From: Candidatus Thorarchaeota archaeon
Lineage (GTDB): Archaea > Asgardarchaeota > Thorarchaeia > Thorarchaeales > Thorarchaeaceae
Direction of reading: 5' to 3'
Length of the DNA: 39,413 nt
Assembly: GCA_004524435.1 (NCBI GenBank)
Contig: SDNO01000003.1
Span: 1 to 39,413 of the forward strand
Program-made: the position numbers and the translations under genes
Shown here: piece after piece, positions 15,605 to 25,325 of the stretch
Position numbering within the stretch: position 1 is the first letter of the stretch
How the letters are laid out: every line of letters starts with the position of its first letter
Notes under the pieces: model-generated
Told to the model about the DNA's origin: nothing
Databases searched by the model: none
The model's input: the letters and a program-made list of their open reading frames with translations, nothing else

Positions 15605-18424
15605 TCACTCCGCGTATTGAATTTCCTCCGCAATGTTGGCCTGAAGGCATCTCCATGTCACAGTCAGAACCGCAAAGAGTGAAAAGACAAAGGCTGTGCC
15701 TATGATGCCAGCAAGGATTCCGGTGGGTATCGAAGGCACCACCGGAAGCCGAGTCCACAGACTCGTTGTGCTGCTTCCTATGAAGACTAAGGGAATCTGA
15801 CTGACGAGGCTGGCCAAGAAGATGCCGAAAAGGCTCCCAATGACGCTGGCAATACAGATGCCCGCAAGCATGTCAATTCCCACAACAAGCATAATCGAAC
15901 TTGTATCACTACCAAGGGCCCGCATAATTGAGAACTCTCGCCGCAGTTTTCGCACCCGGATTACTGAGACCACTGCCATCCCAGCCGTCAGGTAGACAAG
16001 TGCGAACACAACGTTCAAGGTATAGACTCCGAATACTGACTGGCCAGCTTTCGCATCTAGAGTCTGATCCCGTTGTTCGTGCGCACTATCGATACCCACC
16101 ACGTTGTTCGGTGCGGCCTCATGGATATCTTGGATTATGCGAGTGTAGTTCGCCCCGTCCTCGATTCTCACGAAATACCGGCTGACACTATCTGTGTCTA
16201 GAGCCATCTGGACATAGTTGAGGTTCACGAGAACAAAACTGGGAAGGTTCGAGTATCCTGGCAGATATCTCACTCCACCGCCCTCCATAGAAGACAGCGT
16301 ATCAACTATATTGCAATCGAGATAGAACTTCTCGTTGGGGTCCCTTGCTATCTCTAGCCTGTATGTGTCGCCATAGACTGGGACCCGGTTCGGATACTGA
16401 CCTGCATAGTGGGAGAAGGGTTTGAAGGAGCTCAACACGTTGGAGTTCGCCAGCTGCATTGCCTGGAGCCCCATCTGGGGCGTATTCTCATAGGCGAAAT
16501 ACGGGAGCCAGAATCCCGTTTCCTCATAGAGCTCTGGTTGTACCCCAATGACATTGATCTCCCTTCGGACCTGTGAAACAGCTCCCATGGTATCCTGTGT
16601 TGTGTACATGACAACACCGCTTGCCTCAAGCACAGCACAGGCAGATGTCACTCCTTCAATGGCGGACAGATTGTCCACAAAAGCACGTGTCATGTTATCG
16701 AAGGCTGGATTCAGTTCAACGCTGATGTCTGCCCCAGTCTCAAACAAGAAGAGATGCTCCATGTGGGCATAGCCCGTCGATGCAGAGACAGATGAGAATA
16801 CGCCAGCAGTGAATACGAGGGCGATGAACATGGTCCCGATGATCTCACTCTTCTTGAAGACATTCGTGGCCCGTGAGAGTACTCTCGAGGCCGCTGCCAA
16901 TCTGGGTCGTTTTATCCGATCCAAGACTCGGGACTTGAACCAAGGTCCAATTCGAGCAGCCCCACGTGTGAACGTGAACAGGGCGATGGCAAGTAATGGT
17001 ACTACTAGCAGCATCATGGATGCGATGGCGACGAGGCTGAATCCGTATCCAAGCATCATGAGCATCGGCCCCAGAAGGTACGCGGAGATAGCGAAGCCAA
17101 CGATATCGAAGAAGGGATTTCCAATAGTTTCTCGATCCAAGAGGTTCTCGCGTTGCACGATACTGTGAGCCTCTGTGGCGGTGATTGTGAGCGCTTTTGC
17201 TGCGGCAGGTATGGAAACTAGTAGCCCCATAACAAATGAGAATACGAAGACGAAGATGATAGACTGTGTAGTGAAGAAGAACGTAAACTCGCCGAGCTGC
17301 GTCAGATCGAAGTTCATGAATGTGCGTACTGTACTCGACATGACAGCCCCTGCAATCCCCGTCCCAATTGCACCGACACTTCCGACGATGGCCGTGAAGA
17401 GACCCGAACCCATGATCCAACTGAATGCCTGTCGTCCTGAAGCTCCCCGAGTCTTCAGTGTTCCAACATCCCTACGTTGTTCGTCTGCCAGTAGATTCGA
17501 ATTGTAGTACACGAGGAACATGCCCATGAATATTGTTGGAATGCAGAAGGCTACCCCTATGGCTCGAATGACAAAGACCCAGTTCACGTACTTGTTGACA
17601 GCGTCACGGAGCTCGTAGCCTCCGTATGGCACGACAGCATAGGGAAGAAGTCGTTGCTCAATGCGGCGGCGAATGTTCTCCAGTTCATCAATGGTTTCTG
17701 CAGGATCCGACGACAGGATAAGGCTGTGGTCGATTGCGGCCCAGACTGCATCCCTCACGGTGCTGTCCATGAAGACGGGCGCCATCCTGTTTCTTATTCC
17801 AACCTGAGTGGTCACCATCCTCAGCGATGTGAACTCCGGTTGCTGCCAGTAATAACTCCTCATGAACAGCTCTGAAGTGAAAGTACCGACGATGGTGAAG
17901 TTGACATTGTTCTCTATCCTGTTACCATGCTGATCCCACTGGACTGTGCGCGCCGTGTAGTTGTCCCCGATTGCCAGCCCGAAATCGTCCATTGTTTCCT
18001 TCTCAACCCAGCAACTGGTGTTATCGAATGGGGAGTTACCCTGGGTGTCCTCTAGTGCGTTTGGGAACGTTTCGAAGAATGAAGACTCAACGCCCAGGTA
18101 TGTGTTTTCATAGTACCTTGGGTCATCCTGATACCACTCAAAGGATTGAAGGTAAGCCACCGACTCTGTGTCCAGAATATGAGTCTGATTTGCTATTGTT
18201 GCAATGATGTCTTCGAGCGATGTCTCGTTCTGGAAGCCGAAGATTGGCTGGATTTCGACCTTCAAGTCGATGGAAACGTCTTCGGTGAAATCATCCAAGA
18301 CCTGTGGTCCGATAGTATCCATGTAGAGCAAGACGCCACCTAGCACACCAGAAGAGAGCGAGAATACAATCAGAGTTGCGAGTACCTGAGGTGCGCGTGA
18401 CATGAGTCTTGAGAAGAGAAACAC
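15605..18424 (-). CDS. FtsX/MacB-type ABC permease, 10-TM class (permease B, copy 1)
   Basis: 939 aa, same topology as the 8999-11806 ORF. GTG start overlaps the upstream stop (TAGTG). Confidence 0.9.
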   Translation of the reverse strand: MFLFSRLMSRAPQVLATLIVFSLSSGVLGGVLLYMDTIGPQVLDDFTEDVSIDLKVEIQPIFGFQNETSLEDIIATIANQTHILDTESVAYLQSFEWYQDDPRYYENTYLGVESSFFETFPNALEDTQGNSPFDNTSCWVEKETMDDFGLAIGDNYTARTVQWDQHGNRIENNVNFTIVGTFTSELFMRSYYWQQPEFTSLRMVTTQVGIRNRMAPVFMDSTVRDAVWAAIDHSLILSSDPAETIDELENIRRRIEQRLLPYAVVPYGGYELRDAVNKYVNWVFVIRAIGVAFCIPTIFMGMFLVYYNSNLLADEQRRDVGTLKTRGASGRQAFSWIMGSGLFTAIVGSVGAIGTGIAGAVMSSTVRTFMNFDLTQLGEFTFFFTTQSIIFVFVFSFVMGLLVSIPAAAKALTITATEAHSIVQRENLLDRETIGNPFFDIVGFAISAYLLGPMLMMLGYGFSLVAIASMMLLVVPLLAIALFTFTRGAARIGPWFKSRVLDRIKRPRLAAASRVLSRATNVFKKSEIIGTMFIALVFTAGVFSSVSASTGYAHMEHLFLFETGADISVELNPAFDNMTRAFVDNLSAIEGVTSACAVLEASGVVMYTTQDTMGAVSQVRREINVIGVQPELYEETGFWLPYFAYENTPQMGLQAMQLANSNVLSSFKPFSHYAGQYPNRVPVYGDTYRLEIARDPNEKFYLDCNIVDTLSSMEGGGVRYLPGYSNLPSFVLVNLNYVQMALDTDSVSRYFVRIEDGANYTRIIQDIHEAAPNNVVGIDSAHEQRDQTLDAKAGQSVFGVYTLNVVFALVYLTAGMAVVSVIRVRKLRREFSIMRALGSDTSSIMLVVGIDMLAGICIASVIGSLFGIFLASLVSQIPLVFIGSSTTSLWTRLPVVPSIPTGILAGIIGTAFVFSLFAVLTVTWRCLQANIAEEIQYAE

Positions 18425-21213
18425 TAGCCATCGCCTCCCATGGGTCCGCCTTCAGACCAAGATGCGTTCAGAGACTGTGAAAGCTGGATTCTTGTTGCAA
18501 GGCTCGATACGGCCACAACAAACAATGTGACTGACACCAGGAAGAAACCTAAGACAAGGGATAGGGTTCCATAAGGAACAGAGAAGAAGAATCGGATTGG
18601 ATAGATGATATAGCTCGTCTGCTGGGATAGGCCGGTCGTGACAATGAGTAGTGGTGCAAATACGAGGAGCAGCATGATGCTCGAAAGTGTGAGTACCAGG
18701 AGCTCCGTCGCTTGCGTCTTCACTATGAGCCTCTTCCCTGCTCCCATCGCTCTCATCAGGGCGATCTCTCTTCGTCGTGAGTTCAGTCCCTCCGCTGCAT
18801 AGACGGATATGGCCCCAAAGATGACCAAGGTAGTGGCTATTGTCAACATTGTGTCCACTGCTCGATCCATCGTATAGTCTGTAGTGCCGATATACGAGCG
18901 AACTTCAGAGTCAACGTCAGCGTAGTCATTGTTGGCAGAGTCATCCCCATCGGTAGATTGGTATCCTGCTGCCTCTAGTATGTCGAGAGCAACTTCGGTG
19001 GTATTACTGGAATCTGCAACACGCATCGCGTACATGTTTCGCGACTCCGTGGTGAAGTTCACGAATTGTGATAGGTATCCTCTGTTGACCCACACAGTCC
19101 GCAGTCCAAATCCCGCACCGTAGTAGCCCCATATGTTCCCAGAAGTATCAGACAGAAGCGCGTTGGTGAGAGCCTCGTAGATTCCAATGATTGTGAAGGT
19201 GAACACCGAAACGTTCCCTCCTTCGGTTCCATATGACCGCAACGAATCGCCCACGGACAGCTCGTATTCTTCGGCTATATCTTGGGAGATTATGGCACCC
19301 ATTGGACTGGTTTCGAGCTCCATTAGCATGCTGCTAAGGGGCGACTCATTGAGGGGCTGGCCTGTGTAGTCGTATCCAACGGCCAGATAGTCCGATGGAT
19401 CCATTGCCACCAAGTCTGCGGCGTCGTAGTATCCGGTAGAGAGCATCCTCTCAGTGATTGACAGCTCTGCTCCAGCGACATAGGCCTCATGAAGCGTGCA
19501 GTTCTGCACGAACTCGGTAGCGTTTGCATCGGCGAAGCTATTCAAGGCATCGAGGTCGAAACGGATGTCTCCTCCGAATGTGAATCTGGCCTGATTCATC
19601 TTTGTTAGAGGGAGTGAATCCCCGATAACCGCGCTGCTCCAGGCAAGGCTGATAGTGAGCACTAGCACCATGGCGACAGGCCCTGCAGAGGACGCAGCCC
19701 TTCCTATTCGTCTGATTCCGACTGACGACGGAATAGAACCAAAGATGCCCTCCATCCTATTCGAGATACGATTTGCCCCGGCTCTGAGGGCCTTGATGAA
19801 TAGACTTGCCATCCCCAGAAAAAGCGCAAAGGGTGCAAGACTTAGTATCATGTTAGAGAAGAATCTCAACAATGGGTTGAGCTGCAGAGCAGTCCCCGTA
19901 GCCAACATGGCTATCAACGCAATGCCTGTCAGAGAGACCAGGAGCACATCCCACTTCACAAATCCCAGGAGGCGTGTGAGTTTGGCGAGTTTACCCGTGC
20001 TCTCCTCTGCCGTCTGTCTAATCCTGTATACGTAGTCATAGGCGAGGATTGCCCCGAAGGGGACGAGAATCCCCGCTACGGCTGATAGAGCCAGTGATTC
20101 GATGCTAATCAGGAACGGCTCATTGACGAAAAGCTCCCATCGGAAGACGAAATAGTCACTCGACATCACTCCCACTCTGCTGAGCAGGGCTCCGAGGCCG
20201 AGGCCGACTATCGTGGAGAGAGCAGCTAGTATCATGATTTCTTTGTACACCATGTTTCGAACCTTGTTCTCATCAGCACCTCTGGAGATGAGAATGTTCG
20301 ATTCGTATCTCCTCTCATTCATGTTGTGACGCACGGCGAGGAAGAGTGTCAAGACTACGAGGAGAATGGGGCCACCAGCTCGAAATAGCTGAGCAACACG
20401 CTTCCCCTGTTGCCAGGATGCATAATTCGTGATTCCTGAGCGGAGCCCGTCGTTTACCCAATATCTACTACCAGTATCCCGGTCTGGATCATACGTGGGA
20501 TCTAGTTCTCTTATTGACTCCTCGATCTGCAGGAGGTAGTCAAGACTGCCCTGAACATTGAAAGCTGATACTCTTGACCTGTCAACGTCAATCCAAAGGT
20601 ATGAATCATCGGTTCGTGGATCTAACATTGATCCCGTGACCATTGCGATCTGCCATCCGTAGTGGAAAGAACCAGAGTTTCCACTGAACTCCCAGAGCCC
20701 AACCACGGTCATGACGTAGGAACCACCTATCCCTGGCTCTCCTCGTGTGTAGTTCACTAGGTCACCAATGTCTATATCGGTTTCTTGGGCAATTTCGGCA
20801 CTGAGGGCTATCTCATCGGTGGCTGAGGGAAAGGCTCCTTTGTTGAGGACGAAAACATTGCCAAAGTGTGTCATCAGTGTTTGATCGTACCTGAAGACAC
20901 TAGCTGACCAAGTTATGGGTTGGCCCCCTGTTCCGATAGCTGTCACGCTTCCTTCTGCCGCTGCAAAGATTGCGATGTCTGTGACTCCGTCAATCTCTGC
21001 AACACCATCTGCGATGTGTTCGACGCCCGCGCCTCCTATCTCCATGGCGACAGGGCCAATCTCCACAAGCTCGTCCCACTTATGCATGGAATACGAATCA
21101 ACGTAGACCGTTATCGCTGCAGCAAGGGACGAGGAGAGCATGAGGCAGATCAGTGTGACGGCCTTTCTGCGGGACCCTCCGAATGTTTCGTATCCTACCT
21201 GCAGGGCAGTCAC
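18424..21213 (-). CDS. FtsX/MacB-type ABC permease, 10-TM class (permease A, copy 1)
   Basis: 929 aa. SPMGAIISQDIAEEYELSVGDSLRSYG ectodomain and RREIALMRAMGAGKRLIVKTQATELLVLTLSSIMLLLVFAP FtsX signature. Confidence 0.9.
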   Translation of the reverse strand: MTALQVGYETFGGSRRKAVTLICLMLSSSLAAAITVYVDSYSMHKWDELVEIGPVAMEIGGAGVEHIADGVAEIDGVTDIAIFAAAEGSVTAIGTGGQPITWSASVFRYDQTLMTHFGNVFVLNKGAFPSATDEIALSAEIAQETDIDIGDLVNYTRGEPGIGGSYVMTVVGLWEFSGNSGSFHYGWQIAMVTGSMLDPRTDDSYLWIDVDRSRVSAFNVQGSLDYLLQIEESIRELDPTYDPDRDTGSRYWVNDGLRSGITNYASWQQGKRVAQLFRAGGPILLVVLTLFLAVRHNMNERRYESNILISRGADENKVRNMVYKEIMILAALSTIVGLGLGALLSRVGVMSSDYFVFRWELFVNEPFLISIESLALSAVAGILVPFGAILAYDYVYRIRQTAEESTGKLAKLTRLLGFVKWDVLLVSLTGIALIAMLATGTALQLNPLLRFFSNMILSLAPFALFLGMASLFIKALRAGANRISNRMEGIFGSIPSSVGIRRIGRAASSAGPVAMVLVLTISLAWSSAVIGDSLPLTKMNQARFTFGGDIRFDLDALNSFADANATEFVQNCTLHEAYVAGAELSITERMLSTGYYDAADLVAMDPSDYLAVGYDYTGQPLNESPLSSMLMELETSPMGAIISQDIAEEYELSVGDSLRSYGTEGGNVSVFTFTIIGIYEALTNALLSDTSGNIWGYYGAGFGLRTVWVNRGYLSQFVNFTTESRNMYAMRVADSSNTTEVALDILEAAGYQSTDGDDSANNDYADVDSEVRSYIGTTDYTMDRAVDTMLTIATTLVIFGAISVYAAEGLNSRRREIALMRAMGAGKRLIVKTQATELLVLTLSSIMLLLVFAPLLIVTTGLSQQTSYIIYPIRFFFSVPYGTLSLVLGFFLVSVTLFVVAVSSLATRIQLSQSLNASWSEGGPMGGDG

Positions 21214-21225
21214 GTCTATATCCTC

Positions 21226-21957
21226 CTACGATACATTCACGATTGTTCCGTCTCTCATGGTGTAGAGCTTCTCCATCTGTTGACCCACCTCTGGGTCATG
21301 CGTCACCACGATGAGTGTCCCACCCTCTGTGTGAGTGAGTTCCCTCAGTACCTGCATGATCTCCTCACCCGTCCTTGTGTCCAGGTCTCCTGTAGGTTCG
21401 TCCGCAAGCACAATTACCGAGCTGGCTTGACCTTTTGGCTTGGCCAAGGCTCGAGCAATTGCAACCCGCTGTTGTTCTCCTCCGGATAACTCGTCTGGTC
21501 TGTGTTCTGCTCTCTCTGTTAGACCCACCAGCTCGAGGAGATGATCAACTCGCTCTTTCCGCGCATTCTCCTCAATACCACCGATGAGTAGCGGCAACTC
21601 GACATTCTCATAGGCGGAGAGAACCGGTAGCAGGTTGAAGAACTGGAAGACGAATGAGATCTTATCTCTCCGAACGGCAGTGAGATCCTTCTCGTCCATC
21701 TTTGTGATGTCCATTCCGTCAATCCTGACTGAACCGGAGGTTGGTCTGTCTAGGGCTCCTATGAGATTAAGAAGCGTGGTCTTGCCGCTTCCCGAAGGCC
21801 CCATGATGGCAATTGCTTCTCCCTCCGTTACGTCCAGGGAAACGCCTCGTAGGGCTTCAACACTCACTTCCCCAACTCTGTAGATCCTAGAAACGTTGTC
21901 AACTGAGATGAGATAGTCGTCGTTCAGCACGTCCCACTCCAAGATTCTTGCTAACAT
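21226..21957 (-). CDS. ABC transporter ATPase, LolD/MacB-type (no AbrB domain)
   Basis: Walker A GPSGSGKTT, Q-loop FQFFNLLP, signature LSGGEQQRVAIARALA, Walker B VIVLADEPTGDLD, H-loop VTHDPEV; ends MRDGTIVNVS as in canonical LolD. First gene of the minus-strand cluster. Confidence 0.95.
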   Translation of the reverse strand: MLARILEWDVLNDDYLISVDNVSRIYRVGEVSVEALRGVSLDVTEGEAIAIMGPSGSGKTTLLNLIGALDRPTSGSVRIDGMDITKMDEKDLTAVRRDKISFVFQFFNLLPVLSAYENVELPLLIGGIEENARKERVDHLLELVGLTERAEHRPDELSGGEQQRVAIARALAKPKGQASSVIVLADEPTGDLDTRTGEEIMQVLRELTHTEGGTLIVVTHDPEVGQQMEKLYTMRDGTIVNVS

Positions 21958-22092
21958 TATGGAATCAGCTAATAAGATAAGCGCTTTCCCTCAAGCAACG
22001 CTGCTATTGGTTCATGGTTTCTGAAGACGAAGCTTTATCTAAGCGAACCGCTGTCACCTGTATAACCACAAAGAGAGAGTTGGTGGGTAGTT

Positions 22093-22740
22093 ATGGACGG
22101 CACTCCGGAGATGCGATATGAGTTCTTCAGTCTGAAGGGCTTCGTGGTTGGTGCAGTGATAATCGCTGCATTGCTGATATTGCAGTCGCTCATCTCCTTT
22201 CCCACGATATGGTTGAATGAACCTCTCCGATTTGGAGCTTTCATCCTCATCTCCGCATTCATCGTTGGATTTGCATCTGGAGCAGTTCTTGTGTATCTTA
22301 TCCCGCCGAATCAGGATGTCATCGGATTAGCCGGTCTAGGGAGCGACGATCTACCCCAGAGCATCTCTCTCTCTCTAGTGATACTGGCCCTGATTCAGCC
22401 GATGTTCTCTGGATTCATATTTTTCTACTCTTATTTCGGAAGCGACCCTCTCATCCCCATTTGGATTCTAGCGGCTTTCGCAGCTCCCAGTGCGGGTTTC
22501 GCAGCAGCGATGTTTGAACGACAGAAGAGAATCGCAGACGATCTCCGCACGTACTTCCAAGAGAACAGCCGGCTCAACATGGTATCTCTGGACTGGCTTC
22601 ATGGACTTGGACCCCGCACAGCCACATACCGTATGGGCATGCTCGAAAGCGCTGCATCACGGGTTGAGAATATTCGCGTTGTCGGTCACGAGATTGTCCG
22701 CGAAGGTTCTGTCGCAAAACAAGAGACTGTTGAGACCTAG
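22093..22740 (+). CDS. Membrane protein of unknown function (4-5 TM) with cytosolic C-terminal tail
   Basis: 215 aa. Hydrophobic segments followed by a soluble tail NMVSLDWLHGLGPRTATYRMGMLESAASRVENIRVVGHEIV. Confidence 0.75.
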   Translation: MDGTPEMRYEFFSLKGFVVGAVIIAALLILQSLISFPTIWLNEPLRFGAFILISAFIVGFASGAVLVYLIPPNQDVIGLAGLGSDDLPQSISLSLVILALIQPMFSGFIFFYSYFGSDPLIPIWILAAFAAPSAGFAAAMFERQKRIADDLRTYFQENSRLNMVSLDWLHGLGPRTATYRMGMLESAASRVENIRVVGHEIVREGSVAKQETVET

Positions 22741-23051
22741 GCTTTATGCCGCTTCTCCATATGGACTCGGAGACCCTCTTCCGTCCAAGCGTACCAGTTG
22801 CATTTCAGGCAGGTGAACTTCTTGCTTCCAAGACCAAATCTCGGTGCAGATTTCTCCTCTAGTTCGTAGATTGTGCCCCCATATCCAGACCGTCTCTTCG
22901 TTTCGACCTTGAAGCGCTTGTCAAAACACTCTCGACAGATACCTAGCCTCTTCTGTTCGTCCTGGACGAAATTATCTTCGAGAGTCTTAGCTGGGCCATA
23001 TGGTGCAATCTCCTTGCCACAGCTTTCGCAACGCTCAGGTATCCTTATCAC
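22737..23051 (-). CDS. Small zinc-finger protein (CxxC/CxxC pair plus C2H2-like finger)
   Basis: CESCGKEI...GICRECFDKRF and FTCLKCNWYAWTEEGLRVHMEKRHKA (C-x2-C-x12-H-x4-H). Confidence 0.8.
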   Translation of the reverse strand: MIRIPERCESCGKEIAPYGPAKTLEDNFVQDEQKRLGICRECFDKRFKVETKRRSGYGGTIYELEEKSAPRFGLGSKKFTCLKCNWYAWTEEGLRVHMEKRHKA

Positions 23052-23164
23052 CTATACTGAAATCCAAGCCCCATTGGGGTGTAGTCAATGTCCTATCACT
23101 GCATTCGAGTATTTGACTCTCGTGGTTAGAGGGGTTACACACTCATTCCAAATAAGGACATGTG

Positions 23165-24478
23165 TCACGTGTTCGAAATCTGGTCATCGTACAAGTCTGC
23201 AGCAGTCTGGAATACATCTTCGACTCCCTCGTTTGTTAGACACGAGGTCTCTACAAACGCTACGGGATGGAAGCTTCCTTCACTTCCTAGGTTTTCCGCA
23301 ATCTTCTCAGCCGCTTTGAAACCTTCCTCGTAGGTCACCGGTGGTTCATCCCACTCTTCCTCCCCTTCCGTTCTCTCGTCTACCTTGTTTCCAACTAGGA
23401 CAATCGGAGGCATATCCTCAGAGGTCATGGCGACTTCGCGAATCCAGAAGTCGATGCTCTCGAAGCTCCACCTGTCGGAGGCAGAGTAGACAATCAAGAG
23501 GACATCAGGGCTAGCGTAGAATGTTCTGCGATCTATTCTTGACTCGACAGCATAGTCAAAGCACCAGACTTGGATTTCCACCCGGTGATTGGTCGTGTCA
23601 AAGACCCGCTCGTAGATGTATCCTGATACTTCGTTGGTTTCCTCATCGATGCAGAGAGGACAGAGATTGGCCTTCGTCATAAGAGTCCTCTTGCCCACAG
23701 ATTTCTCGCCTAGAATCAGAACCTTTGCCTTCACTAAGGGCTTGATCGCGTGTTTTGAGCGCTTAGAGATTGGTTTTTCTTTGTCCTCCAAATCCTGTTC
23801 TTCTTCAGCTCTAGCAGGTGCTTGCTCCAACACATCCGGAGCGATAGGTTCCGAGGCTCTGCTCTTGGATGCGGCCTTTACCTCCATTTCCCCGGATAAA
23901 TCTATCTTGATTCTGGACTTACTCTCTTGCTTCTGGCTGCCCGTCGGCGCCATAAACGTGTCACTCATATGTTCCACCGCTGAGAGTGCTTCTGTTATGC
24001 CTTCATATCCATTCTGCCAGTTTGTGACTTCAGGCTCCGTTTCCGGAGTGGCCACAAATCTGGCTGTTGCCTCTTCTTTCAACTCGGGTTCGGCGTCCCT
24101 TAGAGCTTTTTCGGCGGTCTTTTTTTCTTGAACTGGGGGAGAGGTGTGCATTGTTTCGGACTCCTCTATGGCCTCTACTTCGGGGATCGGCTCGGGTTCA
24201 TCTTCAACCATTATTGATTTGGCCACGGGGACACCGATTGTATCCAGTGTGTCTCGGAGAATTCGGTTCGCAATGAGTTTGCCGTTGGAACGAAGATAGA
24301 GATTGAGGTCCTCGACTATCTCATCAAATGATCTATTCTTGATCTTTATTTTCTTCTTGATGATCCCTCTGTCTCGGACCTCAACGTAGGTTGGTAGAAG
24401 TGTGACCGAGACTGTTGTTCCGGGGACTATCAAGTGCCAGTTGCTCCAGAGCTGGGTTCTATCATGAACCTTCATCAT
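23165..24478 (-). CDS. Ras/Rab-like small GTPase domain protein with N-terminal extension (divergent G motifs)
   Basis: C-terminal domain KAKVLILGEKSVGKRTLMTKANL...VEIQVWCFDYAVESR...VLLIVYSASDRWSFESIDFWIREV...PPIVLVGNKVDE...FVETSCLTNEGVEDVFQTAADL; acidic low-complexity linker; ~85 aa N-terminal domain. Start taken at MMKVHDRTQ. Confidence 0.85.
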   Translation of the reverse strand: MMKVHDRTQLWSNWHLIVPGTTVSVTLLPTYVEVRDRGIIKKKIKIKNRSFDEIVEDLNLYLRSNGKLIANRILRDTLDTIGVPVAKSIMVEDEPEPIPEVEAIEESETMHTSPPVQEKKTAEKALRDAEPELKEEATARFVATPETEPEVTNWQNGYEGITEALSAVEHMSDTFMAPTGSQKQESKSRIKIDLSGEMEVKAASKSRASEPIAPDVLEQAPARAEEEQDLEDKEKPISKRSKHAIKPLVKAKVLILGEKSVGKRTLMTKANLCPLCIDEETNEVSGYIYERVFDTTNHRVEIQVWCFDYAVESRIDRRTFYASPDVLLIVYSASDRWSFESIDFWIREVAMTSEDMPPIVLVGNKVDERTEGEEEWDEPPVTYEEGFKAAEKIAENLGSEGSFHPVAFVETSCLTNEGVEDVFQTAADLYDDQISNT

Positions 24479-24595
24479 GGAAGTCTTAACTGTTTCGTAG
24501 ATAGTTGTCCTCTGAAGTGGCAATCTCTCTCCCAAAGGCTCCGGATAGAAAGAAATATGTCTGATATTATCTGTCGTTTGTTCTGGGAAAAGACC

Positions 24596-25165
24596 ATGAC
24601 AGAAGAAGATACGAATTTCCGCGACTATGTTGACGTTATTATCGACTGGCCCGAACCAGGAAAGGCTGTTTGTGACATCAGTCGACTGCTTGAGCATCCA
24701 ACAATCTTCCATGAAGCTGTCGTGGCTCTGGCTAGGCCACTTGTCGAACTGCAGCCAAATAAGGTTCTAGGCATAGAACAGCGAGGTTTGGCACTTGGAA
24801 GCGCCATTGCGTACTACTTGGGATGCGGAATTGTGCCCGCTCGTTCGATTGCGTATGTGCCAGACGACTACAAGCGACCAGTTGAATTCCTGCCTTCAAG
24901 CATGTTCGCAGATCGAAGGCTTGCTCTCGTATCGGAGTCCATCGATGAGGGTGACAGAGTAGCAATCGTTGATGACTGGCTTGTCCAAGGCACCACTGTA
25001 CTTGCGGTGAAGCGACTGCTTGAAGAAAAGCTGGGTGCAACAGTGGTAGGGATATCGTGTGTGATCAACAACTTATCTGACACTCGTCTCAAACTTCTGG
25101 GACGTCCGGAAGTCTTTGAACTCATCAGGAATCTGAAGACAGATATTCTCACACCAGTTGACTGA
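24596..25165 (+). CDS. Adenine phosphoribosyltransferase-like PRTase
   Basis: VIIDWPEPGKAVCDISRLL, KVLGIEQRGLALGSAIAYYLGCGIVPAR, and PRPP loop VAIVDDWLVQGTTVLAVKRLLEEKLGATVVGISCVI. Start at MTEEDTNFRDY; the longer ORF overlaps the divergent GTPase gene. Confidence 0.85.
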   Translation: MTEEDTNFRDYVDVIIDWPEPGKAVCDISRLLEHPTIFHEAVVALARPLVELQPNKVLGIEQRGLALGSAIAYYLGCGIVPARSIAYVPDDYKRPVEFLPSSMFADRRLALVSESIDEGDRVAIVDDWLVQGTTVLAVKRLLEEKLGATVVGISCVINNLSDTRLKLLGRPEVFELIRNLKTDILTPVD

Positions 25166-25254
25166 GTCGGCCTCCACAATTTTGGCCAGATTCTCCCAAG
25201 GTCCGGTGATATACTCCAGATACCCCTCCCGCAATCTGCCCTAGGGAATTAGAA

Positions 25255-25315
25255 TCAAGATCAAGCACACCTATCAAGATAGATCATTCTATCTCCTAGA
25301 TGTGCTTCATCTTGA
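25255..25315. repeat. Long imperfect hairpin between convergent genes
   Basis: TCAAGATCAAGCACACCTATCAAGATAGA / tcat / TCTATCTCCTAGATGTGCTTCATCTTGA: ~28-nt arms, 4-nt loop. Confidence 0.7.
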
Positions 25316-25325
25316 ACTTGGGATT

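Noticed and set aside
16845-17420. 191 aa minus-strand ORF (His/Arg/Cys-rich) within permease B
   Set aside because: Out-of-frame reading of the same-strand permease; atypical composition.
24434-24595. Extended N-terminus of the phosphoribosyltransferase ORF
   Set aside because: Overlaps the divergent GTPase gene start; homology to APRT begins after the ATG at 24596.
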